This document shows, one piece after another, positions 57,150 through 64,000 of a stretch of 64,000 bases of DNA (its first letter is position 1; each line of letters starts with the position of its first letter). The notes beneath the pieces were generated by a model. The model saw only the letters and a program-made list of their open reading frames with translations. It ran no database searches and was not told the origin of the DNA. Both the position numbers and the translations under genes were made by a program. Origin of the DNA: Streptomyces sp. SID8352 (GTDB lineage: Bacteria; Actinomycetota; Actinomycetes; Streptomycetales; Streptomycetaceae); contig NZ_WWGX01000006.1 in NCBI RefSeq assembly GCF_009862265.1, positions 62,756-126,755 of the forward strand, given 5' to 3'.

Positions 57150-59312
57150 ATGACCGTCACCCACCGGCGAGCCCGCTGGCTCGTCCCCGTCGTGCTGCTA
57201 CTGGCCTGGATCGGGATCGGCGGCGCCCTCGGCCCCTACGCCGGGAAGCTGGGCGAGGTCGCCACCAACGACCGGGTCTCCTTCCTGCCCCGCAGCGCCG
57301 AGTCCACCCGCGTCGTCGAGGAGCAGAAGGCGTTCCAGGCGGGGGAGACCCTGCCCGTCATCGTCGTCTGGACCGCCGACGGCGGCGGCCCGGTCGGCGC
57401 CCCGGCCCGGCAGGCGGCCACCCGCGCCGTCGCGGGGCTCGAAGGGACGCCCGGCACGGTCGGCACCTCGTCCCCCGCGCTGCCCTCACGCGACGGCGAG
57501 GCGCTTCAGGCCGTCGTCCAGATCCGTCCCGACCTCGGTGACGGGCTGCCCGACGTGCTCCAGCGGATCGAGGACGCCGCCGACCGGGTGCCCGGGACCG
57601 ACGCCCGGCTCGCCGGGCCCGCGGCGACCCAGGCCGACCTGTCCGACGCCTTCGCGGGCATCGACGGACTGCTCCTCGGCGTCGCGCTGCTCACGGTGCT
57701 GGTCATCCTGCTGCTCGTCTACCGCAGCGTCCTGCTCCCCCTGGTGATCATCCTCGGCGCCGTCTTCGCCCTCGGACTGGCCTGCGCCGTCGTCTACGCG
57801 CTGGCCCGGCGCGACCTCGTCCGCGTCGACGGGCAGGTGCAGGGCATCCTCTCCATCCTGGTCATCGGCGCCGCCACCGACTACGCCCTGCTGCTCACCG
57901 CCCGCTACCGCGAGGAACTCGCCCGGCACGAGGACCGCTTCCGGGCCGTGCGGGCGGCGCTGCGCGAGTCCTGGGGCGCCATCGTCGCCAGCTCCGCCAC
58001 GGTCGCCCTGGGCCTGCTGGCGCTGCTGCTCAGCGATCTGACGAACAACCGGGCGCTCGGGCCCGTCGGCGCCGTGGGCATCGTCTGCTCGGTGCTGAGC
58101 GCGCTCACCTTCCTCCCCGCCGCCCTGGTCCTGCTGGGCCGGGCGGCGTACTGGCCCGCGCGGCCCACCCGCACCACCCGGGCGGACGGCGCCGGGGCCG
58201 GCGCGGCGGACGGCGACGGCGGCGCCGCACACCCCGTGTGGCACCGGATCGCGGACCTGGTGGACCGCGCGCCGCGCCGTATCTGGGCGGTGTGCCTGGC
58301 CGCCCTGGTCGCCTGCGCCGCCTTCGCCCCGGCGCTGACCTCCAAGGGCGTTCCGCTGGACGAGATCTTCGTCAACGACACCCCGTCGGTGGCCGCCCAG
58401 CGGACGCTGGCCCGGCACTTCCCCGGCGGCTCCGGCAACCCGGCCGTCGTCATCGCCGACGCCGACCGGCTGGACGCCGTCCTCGCCGCCGCCCGGGGCA
58501 CCCGCGGGGTCGCCTCGGCGGAGGCGGTCACCGCCTCCGGGCGTCCCGGCGGCGGCCCCCCGAAGACCGTCGACGGCAGGGTCCGCGTCGACGCCACGCT
58601 CGACGCCCCCGCCGACAGTGACGCCGCCAAGGACGCCGTCGCGCGGCTGAGGACCGCCGTCCACGCCGTGCCCGGCGCCGACGCGCTCGTCGGCGGCTAC
58701 ACCGCCCAGCAGTACGACACCCAGCGGACCGCCGAGCAGGACCGGACGGTCATCGTGCCGGTGGTCCTCGCCATCATCCTCGTCATCCTGGTCCTGCTGC
58801 TGCGCTCGCTGCTGATGCCGGTGCTCCTGGTGGCGACGGTGGCGCTGAACTTCCTCGCCACCCTCGGCGTCTCGGCCCTGGTCTTCCGGCACGTCCTCGG
58901 CTTCAGCGGGACCGAGGCCGCCGTCCCGCTGTACGGTTTCGTGTTCCTGGTCGCCCTCGGCGTGGACTACAACATCTTCCTGATGTCCCGGGTGCGGCAG
59001 GAGGCGCTGCGCCACGGGGTGCGGGAGGGCATCCGGCGAGGGCTCACCGCCACCGGCGGTGTGATCACCTCGGCCGGTGTGGTGCTCGCCGCCACCTTCG
59101 CCGCGCTCGGGGTGATCCCGCTGGCCTTCATGGTGCAGATCGCCTTCATCGTCGCCTTCGGCGTCCTGCTGGACACCCTGGTGGTGCGCTCGCTGCTGGT
59201 CCCGGCCCTGGCCCGGGACATCGGCGCGGTCGCCTGGTGGCCGGGCGCCCCCGGCCGCCGTGCGGCGGACGGCGCGGCGGCTCAGTCCGAGGGGCGGACG
59301 GTGCCCAGGTAG
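57150..59312 (+). CDS. MMPL-family (RND superfamily) exporter
   Basis: Proton-driven membrane exporter of 720 residues with two homologous halves. Each has one N-terminal helix, an extracellular loop domain and five clustered helices. The proton-relay parts are visible in ILSILVIGAATDYALLLTARYREEL and PLYGFVFLVALGVDYNIFLMSRVRQEAL, with Asp-Tyr pairs as in MmpL proteins. Likely exports a lipid or hydrophobic drug. GGAG eight bases before the ATG. Its 3' end overlaps the convergent PPOX gene by 31 bases. Confidence 0.9.
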   Translation: MTVTHRRARWLVPVVLLLAWIGIGGALGPYAGKLGEVATNDRVSFLPRSAESTRVVEEQKAFQAGETLPVIVVWTADGGGPVGAPARQAATRAVAGLEGTPGTVGTSSPALPSRDGEALQAVVQIRPDLGDGLPDVLQRIEDAADRVPGTDARLAGPAATQADLSDAFAGIDGLLLGVALLTVLVILLLVYRSVLLPLVIILGAVFALGLACAVVYALARRDLVRVDGQVQGILSILVIGAATDYALLLTARYREELARHEDRFRAVRAALRESWGAIVASSATVALGLLALLLSDLTNNRALGPVGAVGIVCSVLSALTFLPAALVLLGRAAYWPARPTRTTRADGAGAGAADGDGGAAHPVWHRIADLVDRAPRRIWAVCLAALVACAAFAPALTSKGVPLDEIFVNDTPSVAAQRTLARHFPGGSGNPAVVIADADRLDAVLAAARGTRGVASAEAVTASGRPGGGPPKTVDGRVRVDATLDAPADSDAAKDAVARLRTAVHAVPGADALVGGYTAQQYDTQRTAEQDRTVIVPVVLAIILVILVLLLRSLLMPVLLVATVALNFLATLGVSALVFRHVLGFSGTEAAVPLYGFVFLVALGVDYNIFLMSRVRQEALRHGVREGIRRGLTATGGVITSAGVVLAATFAALGVIPLAFMVQIAFIVAFGVLLDTLVVRSLLVPALARDIGAVAWWPGAPGRRAADGAAAQSEGRTVPR

Positions 59313-59683
59313 CGCCGCACACCGATCTCGATGACCACCCGGGCCGGATTGGCCCGGGGCTTGCGGTAGCGGGCCTCGTACCGGGCCTCCGCGTCGCGGA
59401 CCGCCTCCGGGTCGTCCCGTACGGTCGCCGTGCCCTCCAGCGTGGACCAGCGCCGCCCGTCGACCTGGCTCACGGCGACCAGGGGCCGCTCGGCGCGCGC
59501 CAGATGGCGCACCTTGGCGCTGTCCCCACTGGTGATCACCCGGGCGATGCGGGTGGCATGGTCGTACGTCACCCCGACCGGCACCAGATGGGGGCTGCCG
59601 TCGGCGCGCGGGGTGGCCAGCAGGCACACACGGCGCTCCTGCCAGAAGCGGACGAAGGCGTCGTCGTGCTCGTCGGTGCTCAT
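59282..59683 (-). CDS. PPOX-class (pyridoxamine-5'-phosphate oxidase-like) flavin/F420 protein
   Basis: 133 residues of the split-barrel fold: FVRFWQERRVCLLATPRADGSPHLVPVGVTYDH, VITSGDSAKVRHLARAERPLVAVSQVDGRRWSTLEGTATVRDD and the end strand RVVIEIGVRRYLGTVRPSD. Actinobacterial members of this type often bind F420 or FMN and reduce small substrates. The length and the GS..L.PV motif fit TIGR-type F420 PPOX proteins. Convergent and overlapping with the exporter gene. Confidence 0.85.
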   Translation of the reverse strand: MSTDEHDDAFVRFWQERRVCLLATPRADGSPHLVPVGVTYDHATRIARVITSGDSAKVRHLARAERPLVAVSQVDGRRWSTLEGTATVRDDPEAVRDAEARYEARYRKPRANPARVVIEIGVRRYLGTVRPSD

Positions 59684-59849
59684 CGGTGCTCGTCTCTCCT
59701 CGGGGTGCGGCGCGGGCCCGTCGGGCGGGCCCGGGCACCGCAAGTCTGCGCCGGGGGGACGGCACCGGGTGCGGGCGGGGTCCCGGAGCGGTCCACCGGG
59801 GCGGACGGGCGGCGGAGCGGAGAGCCGCGGGGAGGCGCCGGAACGGGGG

Positions 59850-60053
59850 TCAGGCGGCCTCGCGGCGCGTCCCCGGCTCCCGTCCGGCGCGCGCGGCGCG
59901 GTGGGAGTCGCCGCCCCCGGGGAGCAGCCGCAGCGGTCGGCGCCGGGCGTGGCGGGCCGGGCCCGCGCCGCCGAACATCCGGTCCTCCAGGCACGTCATG
60001 GCGCACAGCAGCAGCCCGAGTCCGGGCAGCAGCAGAACGGCAACGATGACCAC
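59850..60053 (-). CDS. Small membrane protein, 67 residues
   Basis: One hydrophobic segment right at the N-terminus (VVIVAVLLLPGLGLLLCAMTCLEDRMFG), then a basic tail with paired Arg (RHARRRPLRLLPGG). GTG start preceded by GGGAGGGG with good spacing, which argues that this is a real gene. Tiny proteins with this layout occur widely in Streptomyces; function unknown. Divergent from the MscS gene. Confidence 0.65.
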   Translation of the reverse strand: MVIVAVLLLPGLGLLLCAMTCLEDRMFGGAGPARHARRRPLRLLPGGGDSHRAARAGREPGTRREAA

Positions 60054-60328
60054 GCCGCCGCCCCCTCCCTGTCGGTGATGCCCCACGGGTGCCCCCGGAC
60101 GAGCCCGGCATGGGCCGGCACGGTGCGAGGACGGGTGCGAAGTCCGGTCGAACGGGGCGAAGGCGCCCGTTCCCGGAGCGGGGGAGGGGCCGGCGCGAGG
60201 TCATGTTCCGGCCCTGCTTGGGTAGGTGGCCCCGACGGCCGGGCCCGTCCCGGCCCCGGGGCCCCTGGTCGCGTCCGCGACGCGCCCGGGACGCCCCGGA
60301 CCGTCCCGAGAACGGAGTACTGGAGCAG

Positions 60329-61327
60329 ATGACGCACACCCCCGCTTCCGGCGGCCCCGCCGCGGGTCCGTACCTCGCGGTCCCGTGGTCGGACTGGATC
60401 GGCGAACACACCGAGGCGCTGATCGGGATACCCCTGCGCATCGCGCTCATCGTCGTCGTCCTGCTGGCCGTGCGCGCGGTGGCCAAGCGGGCCATCACCC
60501 GCGTCGTCCAGCGGGTCCTGGAGCCCGGCGGCGCGGAACCGGAACGAGTCCGCCTCCGCCGCCCCGGCCGGGGCGCCACCGTCCTGCACCGCGACCGGGG
60601 CCGGGCGAGGCAGCGGCGCGAGCAGCGGGCCCGCACCATCGGCTCGGTGCTCAGCAGCGCCATGACCATCGTGCTGTTCATGCTCGGCGTGGCCATGGTC
60701 CTCGACCAGGTGGGCATCGCCCTCGGCCCGCTGCTGGCCAGCGCCGGGGTGGTCGGCCTGGCCATCGGCTTCGGCGCGCAGAGCCTGGTGGCCGACTACC
60801 TCTCCGGGCTGCTCATCATGATCGAGGACCAGTACGGCGTCGGCGACTCCGTCGACCTGGGCGAGGCGGTGGGCGAGGTCGAGCACGTGGGCCTGCGGCT
60901 GACCCATGTGCGCGACCTCAACGGCGGCCTCTGGCACATCCGCAACGGCGAGATCATGCGGGTCCGCAACGACAGCCAGGAGTGGGCGCGCGCCGTCCTG
61001 GACGTCACGGTCGGCTACGAGGCCGACCTCGACACCGTCTACCGCGTGCTGGAGGAGGCGGGCCGGACCCTGCGGGAGGACCCCGACTTCGAGGACCTGC
61101 TCCTGGAGGACGTCGCGGTCTGGGGCGTCCAGTCCCTCGACGCGGAGGGCGTCGTGGTGCGCGTGGCCGTGCGGACGGTGCCGCTCCAGCAGTGGGGCGT
61201 CACCCGCGAGTTGCGCCGCAGGGTCAAGGAGGCCCTGGACGCGGCGGACATCGAGATCCCCTTCGCGCGCAACGTGTGGGTGCGCGGGGAGTCCCCGGAG
61301 CCGGACGCCGGGGGCACCCGGCGCTGA
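60329..61327 (+). CDS. MscS-family mechanosensitive channel
   Basis: 332 residues. Three membrane segments: an N-terminal helix (LIGIPLRIALIVVVLLAVRAVAK), a second (SSAMTIVLFMLGVAMVLDQVG) and the pore helix (LLASAGVVGLAIGFGAQSLVADYLSGLLIMIEDQYGVGDSV), the MscS signature. The cytoplasmic beta and alpha/beta domains follow (VEHVGLRLTHVRDLNGGLWHIRNGEIMRVRND). It should release solutes on hypo-osmotic shock. An Arg-rich loop separates helices 1 and 2. ATG start after GGAGCAG. Confidence 0.9.
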   Translation: MTHTPASGGPAAGPYLAVPWSDWIGEHTEALIGIPLRIALIVVVLLAVRAVAKRAITRVVQRVLEPGGAEPERVRLRRPGRGATVLHRDRGRARQRREQRARTIGSVLSSAMTIVLFMLGVAMVLDQVGIALGPLLASAGVVGLAIGFGAQSLVADYLSGLLIMIEDQYGVGDSVDLGEAVGEVEHVGLRLTHVRDLNGGLWHIRNGEIMRVRNDSQEWARAVLDVTVGYEADLDTVYRVLEEAGRTLREDPDFEDLLLEDVAVWGVQSLDAEGVVVRVAVRTVPLQQWGVTRELRRRVKEALDAADIEIPFARNVWVRGESPEPDAGGTRR

Positions 61328-61941
61328 CCCGGCGGGGACGGGGAGCGGCACCGGAGGTACGGCGGAACGGTGCCGGTCCGGGCGGAGGGCCGGGCCCCGG
61401 GGCTCCCGGACCGGCGCGACCGGGCCCGGCGGCGTCCGCGCCGTCCGCTCACGCGGCCGGTGTCCGCGCGGTCCGCTCACGCGGTGCCCTTCGCCCCGGC
61501 CCGGCGGCGGGAGAAGGCGAGGACGCCGCGCGGCCGGGGCGGTGGAGCGCCGGGACCGGCGGTGCGGCGAGGGCGGGGTTTCCCCGCACCGCCACGGGGC
61601 CGGGGTCTGCGTGGCGCCCCCCGTGCGGCGGGAACCGGCGTGCGCGCTCCCCGGCGTCGGCCCCGCGGTACGCCGGGCCGTGGCGCTCGCCACCCGGGGG
61701 CGACCTCCTCGCGACGGGCGGCCGGGGCGTCCCGCCGCCGTGACGGGGGCCGGGCGGCCGGGACGGTGCCGCCGGGATGTCGGCCGGGGCGTCCCGGCGG
61801 CACGTGCGCGGCGGCGGTCCGCCGGTGGTTTGCCGGTTCGGCAAAGGCTTTCGCCGCCGGGGCCGGGTGGGGTGCAGCCTGGACGCGTGGCCGGGCCGCA
61901 CCCGCGCCCGGCCGAGCAGCCGACCCGCCCCGGAGGCACCC
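61328..61941. other. Non-coding spacer with short repeat and a palindrome
   Basis: 614 bases. A GTCCGCTCACGCGG word occurs at about 61441 and again at about 61468. The palindrome near 61829 is listed separately. No believable gene. Confidence 0.45.
61829..61845. promoter_or_regulatory. 17-base palindrome TTTGCCG-GTT-CGGCAAA
   Basis: Perfect dyad with 7-base arms, 96 bases before the methyltransferase ATG. It is the most AT-containing spot of the spacer, so it is a likely operator. Confidence 0.55.
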
Positions 61942-62574
61942 ATGACCGACGACACCCCCGCACCCGCCGAGGAGTTCTGGGAGTCCCGCTACCGTGGCGC
62001 CGACCGCGTCTGGAGCGGCCGCCCCAACGAACTCCTGGTCCGCGAGGTGGCGGGTCTCACCCCGGGCACCGCGCTGGACCTGGGGTGCGGCGAGGGCGCG
62101 GACGCCGTCTGGCTGGCCCTTGAGGGCTGGCGCGTCACCGGCGCGGACATCTCCGCCACGGCCCTCCGGCGCGCCGCCGGACACGCCGCCGACGCCGGGG
62201 TCGGCGACCGGACCGGCTGGGAGCGGCACGAACTGGGCCGCACCTTCCCCGAGGGGGTCTTCGACCTGGTGAGCGCCCAGTACCTCCAGTCCCCGGTGGA
62301 GCTGGACCGGCGCGCCGTGCTGCGCGACGCGGCGCGCGCGGTCGCCCCGGGGGGCACCCTGCTCCTCGTGATGCACGCGGCCTGGCCGTCCTGGCAGACC
62401 GAGCCGCCGTTCGACGCGGTCTTCCCCACCCTGGACGAGGTGCTCGCGGAGCTGGGCCTCCCCGAGGACGAGTGGACCGTCGAGGCCCGGGAGACCGTCC
62501 GCCGTCCCAGCGCCGGCCCGGACGGTGTCCCGGGCCACCGCGACGACCATGTGTGGCGCCTGCGCAGGGCATGA
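61942..62574 (+). CDS. Class I SAM-dependent methyltransferase, small
   Basis: 210 residues. The start EEFWESRYRGADRVWSGRPNELLVREVAGL, then motif I ALDLGCGEGADAVWLALEGW and VTGADISATALRRAA, identify a TehB/thiopurine-methyltransferase-like group that detoxifies small anions or thiols in other bacteria. ARAVAPGGTLLLVMHA is the post-III strand. ATG six bases after GGAGGC. Single gene with a palindromic operator candidate upstream. Confidence 0.85.
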   Translation: MTDDTPAPAEEFWESRYRGADRVWSGRPNELLVREVAGLTPGTALDLGCGEGADAVWLALEGWRVTGADISATALRRAAGHAADAGVGDRTGWERHELGRTFPEGVFDLVSAQYLQSPVELDRRAVLRDAARAVAPGGTLLLVMHAAWPSWQTEPPFDAVFPTLDEVLAELGLPEDEWTVEARETVRRPSAGPDGVPGHRDDHVWRLRRA

Positions 62575-62712
62575 GCCCCGCCCCCGGTACCGCCCCTCCC
62601 GCCTCGGCCGGGCCTTCCCCGTGCTCCGCTGCCGCCGTGCCCGCTCCGCCGGTACCGGCCGGGCATCGGGGGCGCCGCTCGGCCGGTCCCGCCCGGCACC
62701 GGGGGCGCCCGG

Positions 62713-64000
62713 TCAGTCCCGGCCCTCCCGCGGCGCGTCCTCCCACGGAGCGCCCCGTCGCCCGGCGATCGCCTCGGCGGTCATCGGCCCGGCGGCCGGA
62801 CCCGTGCCCGTACCCGTGGTGTCCCCGGCCGCCCCCGTCAACGCGGCCGTCCCCGTCCCGGTGGTCGTCAGCGTGAGCCCGAAGGCGTCGAGCAGCGGGT
62901 TGACCGGCTGGAAGTACGTGGTCCCGCCCCGGACGCAGTCGCCCGATCCGCCCGAGGTGGTGCCCTGCGCCTGGGTGCCCGAGACGAACGGGCCGCCGGA
63001 GTCGCCGGGTTCGGCGCACACCGTCGTCCCGGTCAGCCCGTTCACGGTGCCCTCGGCGTAGCGGACGCTCACGTCCTGGTGCTCGACGGTGCCGCAGTGC
63101 CAGCCCGTGGTGGAGCCCGAGCGGCATACGGACGCGCCGACCAGCGCCTCCGCCGAGCCGGTGACCTCCACCGTGCCGCCGTTCCCGTCCCGCACCCCGG
63201 GCGTGGCGGTCCAGTCGGCGTTCACCCCCACCCACGCCATGTCCGCGCCCGGGAAGACGGACGCCCGGAAGGTGCCCTGGGCGGTGCCGTCGTACCCGGT
63301 GGTGCTCGCGCCCGGAGCGCCGCAGTGGCCGGCGGTGGCGAAGCCCGGCTCGCTCCCCCGGGTGACGGAGAAGCCGACGGAGCAGCGGGCCCGGCCGTCG
63401 ATGACGTACGGGTCGCCGCCGACGAGGTCCTTCAGCAGCCGGGGCCGCTCCGCCGAGAGTTCGACGCCCAGCTCCGCCGGGTCCACCCCGGCGGCCTCGG
63501 CGAAGGCCTCGGCCGCGGCCGTGTCGGCGGCGCGCACCACGACCCGGTTGGTCCGCACGTCCACGGACCACACCGGGGTCCGCGCGGTGTCCAGGCGGAG
63601 GGCGGCGGCGTCCAGCCTCGCCCGGACCGCCCGCAGCGGGCCGAGTCCGCGCGGCACGATCCGCGCGCGGGCGCCCTCGGCCTCGATCGCGGCCGTGTCC
63701 GCCGCGTCGGTGGTGGCGACGGTCAGCTCGGCGGAGGTGGCGCCGCTCAGCCAGGCCCCGCCGAAGCGCTCGCCCAGTGCCTCCCGCAGGCGGCCCGCGC
63801 GGACACCGGCCTCCGCCTCGTTGGCCAGCCGGGCCGTCGCCTGGTCCGGCGTCAGCCGCAGATCGCGTTCCACGGCCGCCAGCACCCCGGGAGGCGGCCG
63901 GTCGGCGCCCGCGGTCCGGGGCACGCCGGACGGGGCTCGCGGCGCGGGCGGTGACGCGGCCGAGGCGGCCGGAGGGAGCGCGGTCACGAGCAGGGCGCCG
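62713..64000 (-). CDS. Streptogrisin-like S1 serine protease precursor (5' end outside window)
   Basis: Secreted chymotrypsin-fold protease with a propeptide. The frame is open to the right edge and reads GALLVTALPPAASAAS, the end of a signal peptide, so the true start is beyond 64000. An alpha-lytic-protease-type propeptide follows (RDLRLTPDQATARLANEAEAG, LGERFGGAWLSG). The mature enzyme starts near VIDGRARCSVGFSV. Triad: His in FATAGHCGAPG, Asp in GADMAWVGVN and Ser in AEPGDSGGPFVSG; Cys pairs as in SGPC/SGPD. A Thr/Gly tail of about 50 residues extends past the catalytic domain. Confidence 0.92.
   Translation of the reverse strand, partial: GALLVTALPPAASAASPPAPRAPSGVPRTAGADRPPPGVLAAVERDLRLTPDQATARLANEAEAGVRAGRLREALGERFGGAWLSGATSAELTVATTDAADTAAIEAEGARARIVPRGLGPLRAVRARLDAAALRLDTARTPVWSVDVRTNRVVVRAADTAAAEAFAEAAGVDPAELGVELSAERPRLLKDLVGGDPYVIDGRARCSVGFSVTRGSEPGFATAGHCGAPGASTTGYDGTAQGTFRASVFPGADMAWVGVNADWTATPGVRDGNGGTVEVTGSAEALVGASVCRSGSTTGWHCGTVEHQDVSVRYAEGTVNGLTGTTVCAEPGDSGGPFVSGTQAQGTTSGGSGDCVRGGTTYFQPVNPLLDAFGLTLTTTGTGTAALTGAAGDTTGTGTGPAAGPMTAEAIAGRRGAPWEDAPREGRD

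Overview
The window looks like a piece of a Streptomyces chromosome. It is very GC-rich throughout, coding third positions are almost always G or C, GTG (and some TTG) starts are frequent, spacers are short and C-rich, and the gene families (LCP proteins, SpoIIE-type phosphatases, DHA2 exporters, S1 proteases with a propeptide, DmdR/IdeR-type iron boxes) are typical of that genus. I see no rRNA, tRNA, CRISPR array, integrase or transposase gene. All starts, domains and motifs below were read by eye; no database search was run.

Layout. 1-5.99 kb: the 5' part of a secreted M23 peptidase gene, then a leftward operon (flavin monooxygenase, acetyltransferase, polar amino-acid ABC transporter) preceded by a 25-codon leader peptide ending in Cys-Cys-Arg. 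This looks like attenuation-controlled salvage of a cysteine-type sulfur compound. 6.4-9.1 kb: an Imm1-like orphan, a DHA2 exporter and a small membrane protein. 9.35-12.4 kb: an ArsR regulator overlapping an MgtA-type P-type ATPase. 12.5-15.8 kb: an LCP protein, an extra TatA, a small unknown protein and an extra TatB, whose upstream regions share an identical TTGCGCAA core. 16-23.6 kb: a secreted triple-repeat protein, an APC permease, a roughly 160-bp MITE-like element and two MFS transporters.

23.6-45.0 kb is the centrepiece: a complete catecholate siderophore locus. The dhbACEB genes plus a free aryl carrier protein make and load 2,3-dihydroxybenzoate (DHB). A 2400-residue C-A-T-C-A-T-TE synthetase has adenylation codes readable as a basic residue (probably Arg) and then Thr. 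An MbtH protein and a DHA2 exporter follow. An enterochelin-esterase-like hydrolase, a FepC-like ATPase, a FepB-like lipoprotein and a fused double FecCD permease handle uptake and release. A divergent M20 amidohydrolase may complete breakdown. Four good 19-bp iron boxes, and one weaker one, sit in the three divergent promoter regions. The predicted product is a DHB-Arg-Thr compound of the griseobactin type.

45-64 kb is a mosaic of ordinary chromosomal genes: a TSUP permease, a SpoIIE-type phosphatase, two methyltransferases, a PLP decarboxylase, an acyl-CoA thioesterase-like protein, a photolyase paired with an NmrA/DUF2867-type protein, a MarR regulator in front of an MMPL exporter with a clear palindrome between them, a PPOX protein, a very small membrane protein, an MscS channel, and a streptogrisin-like protease that runs off the right edge.
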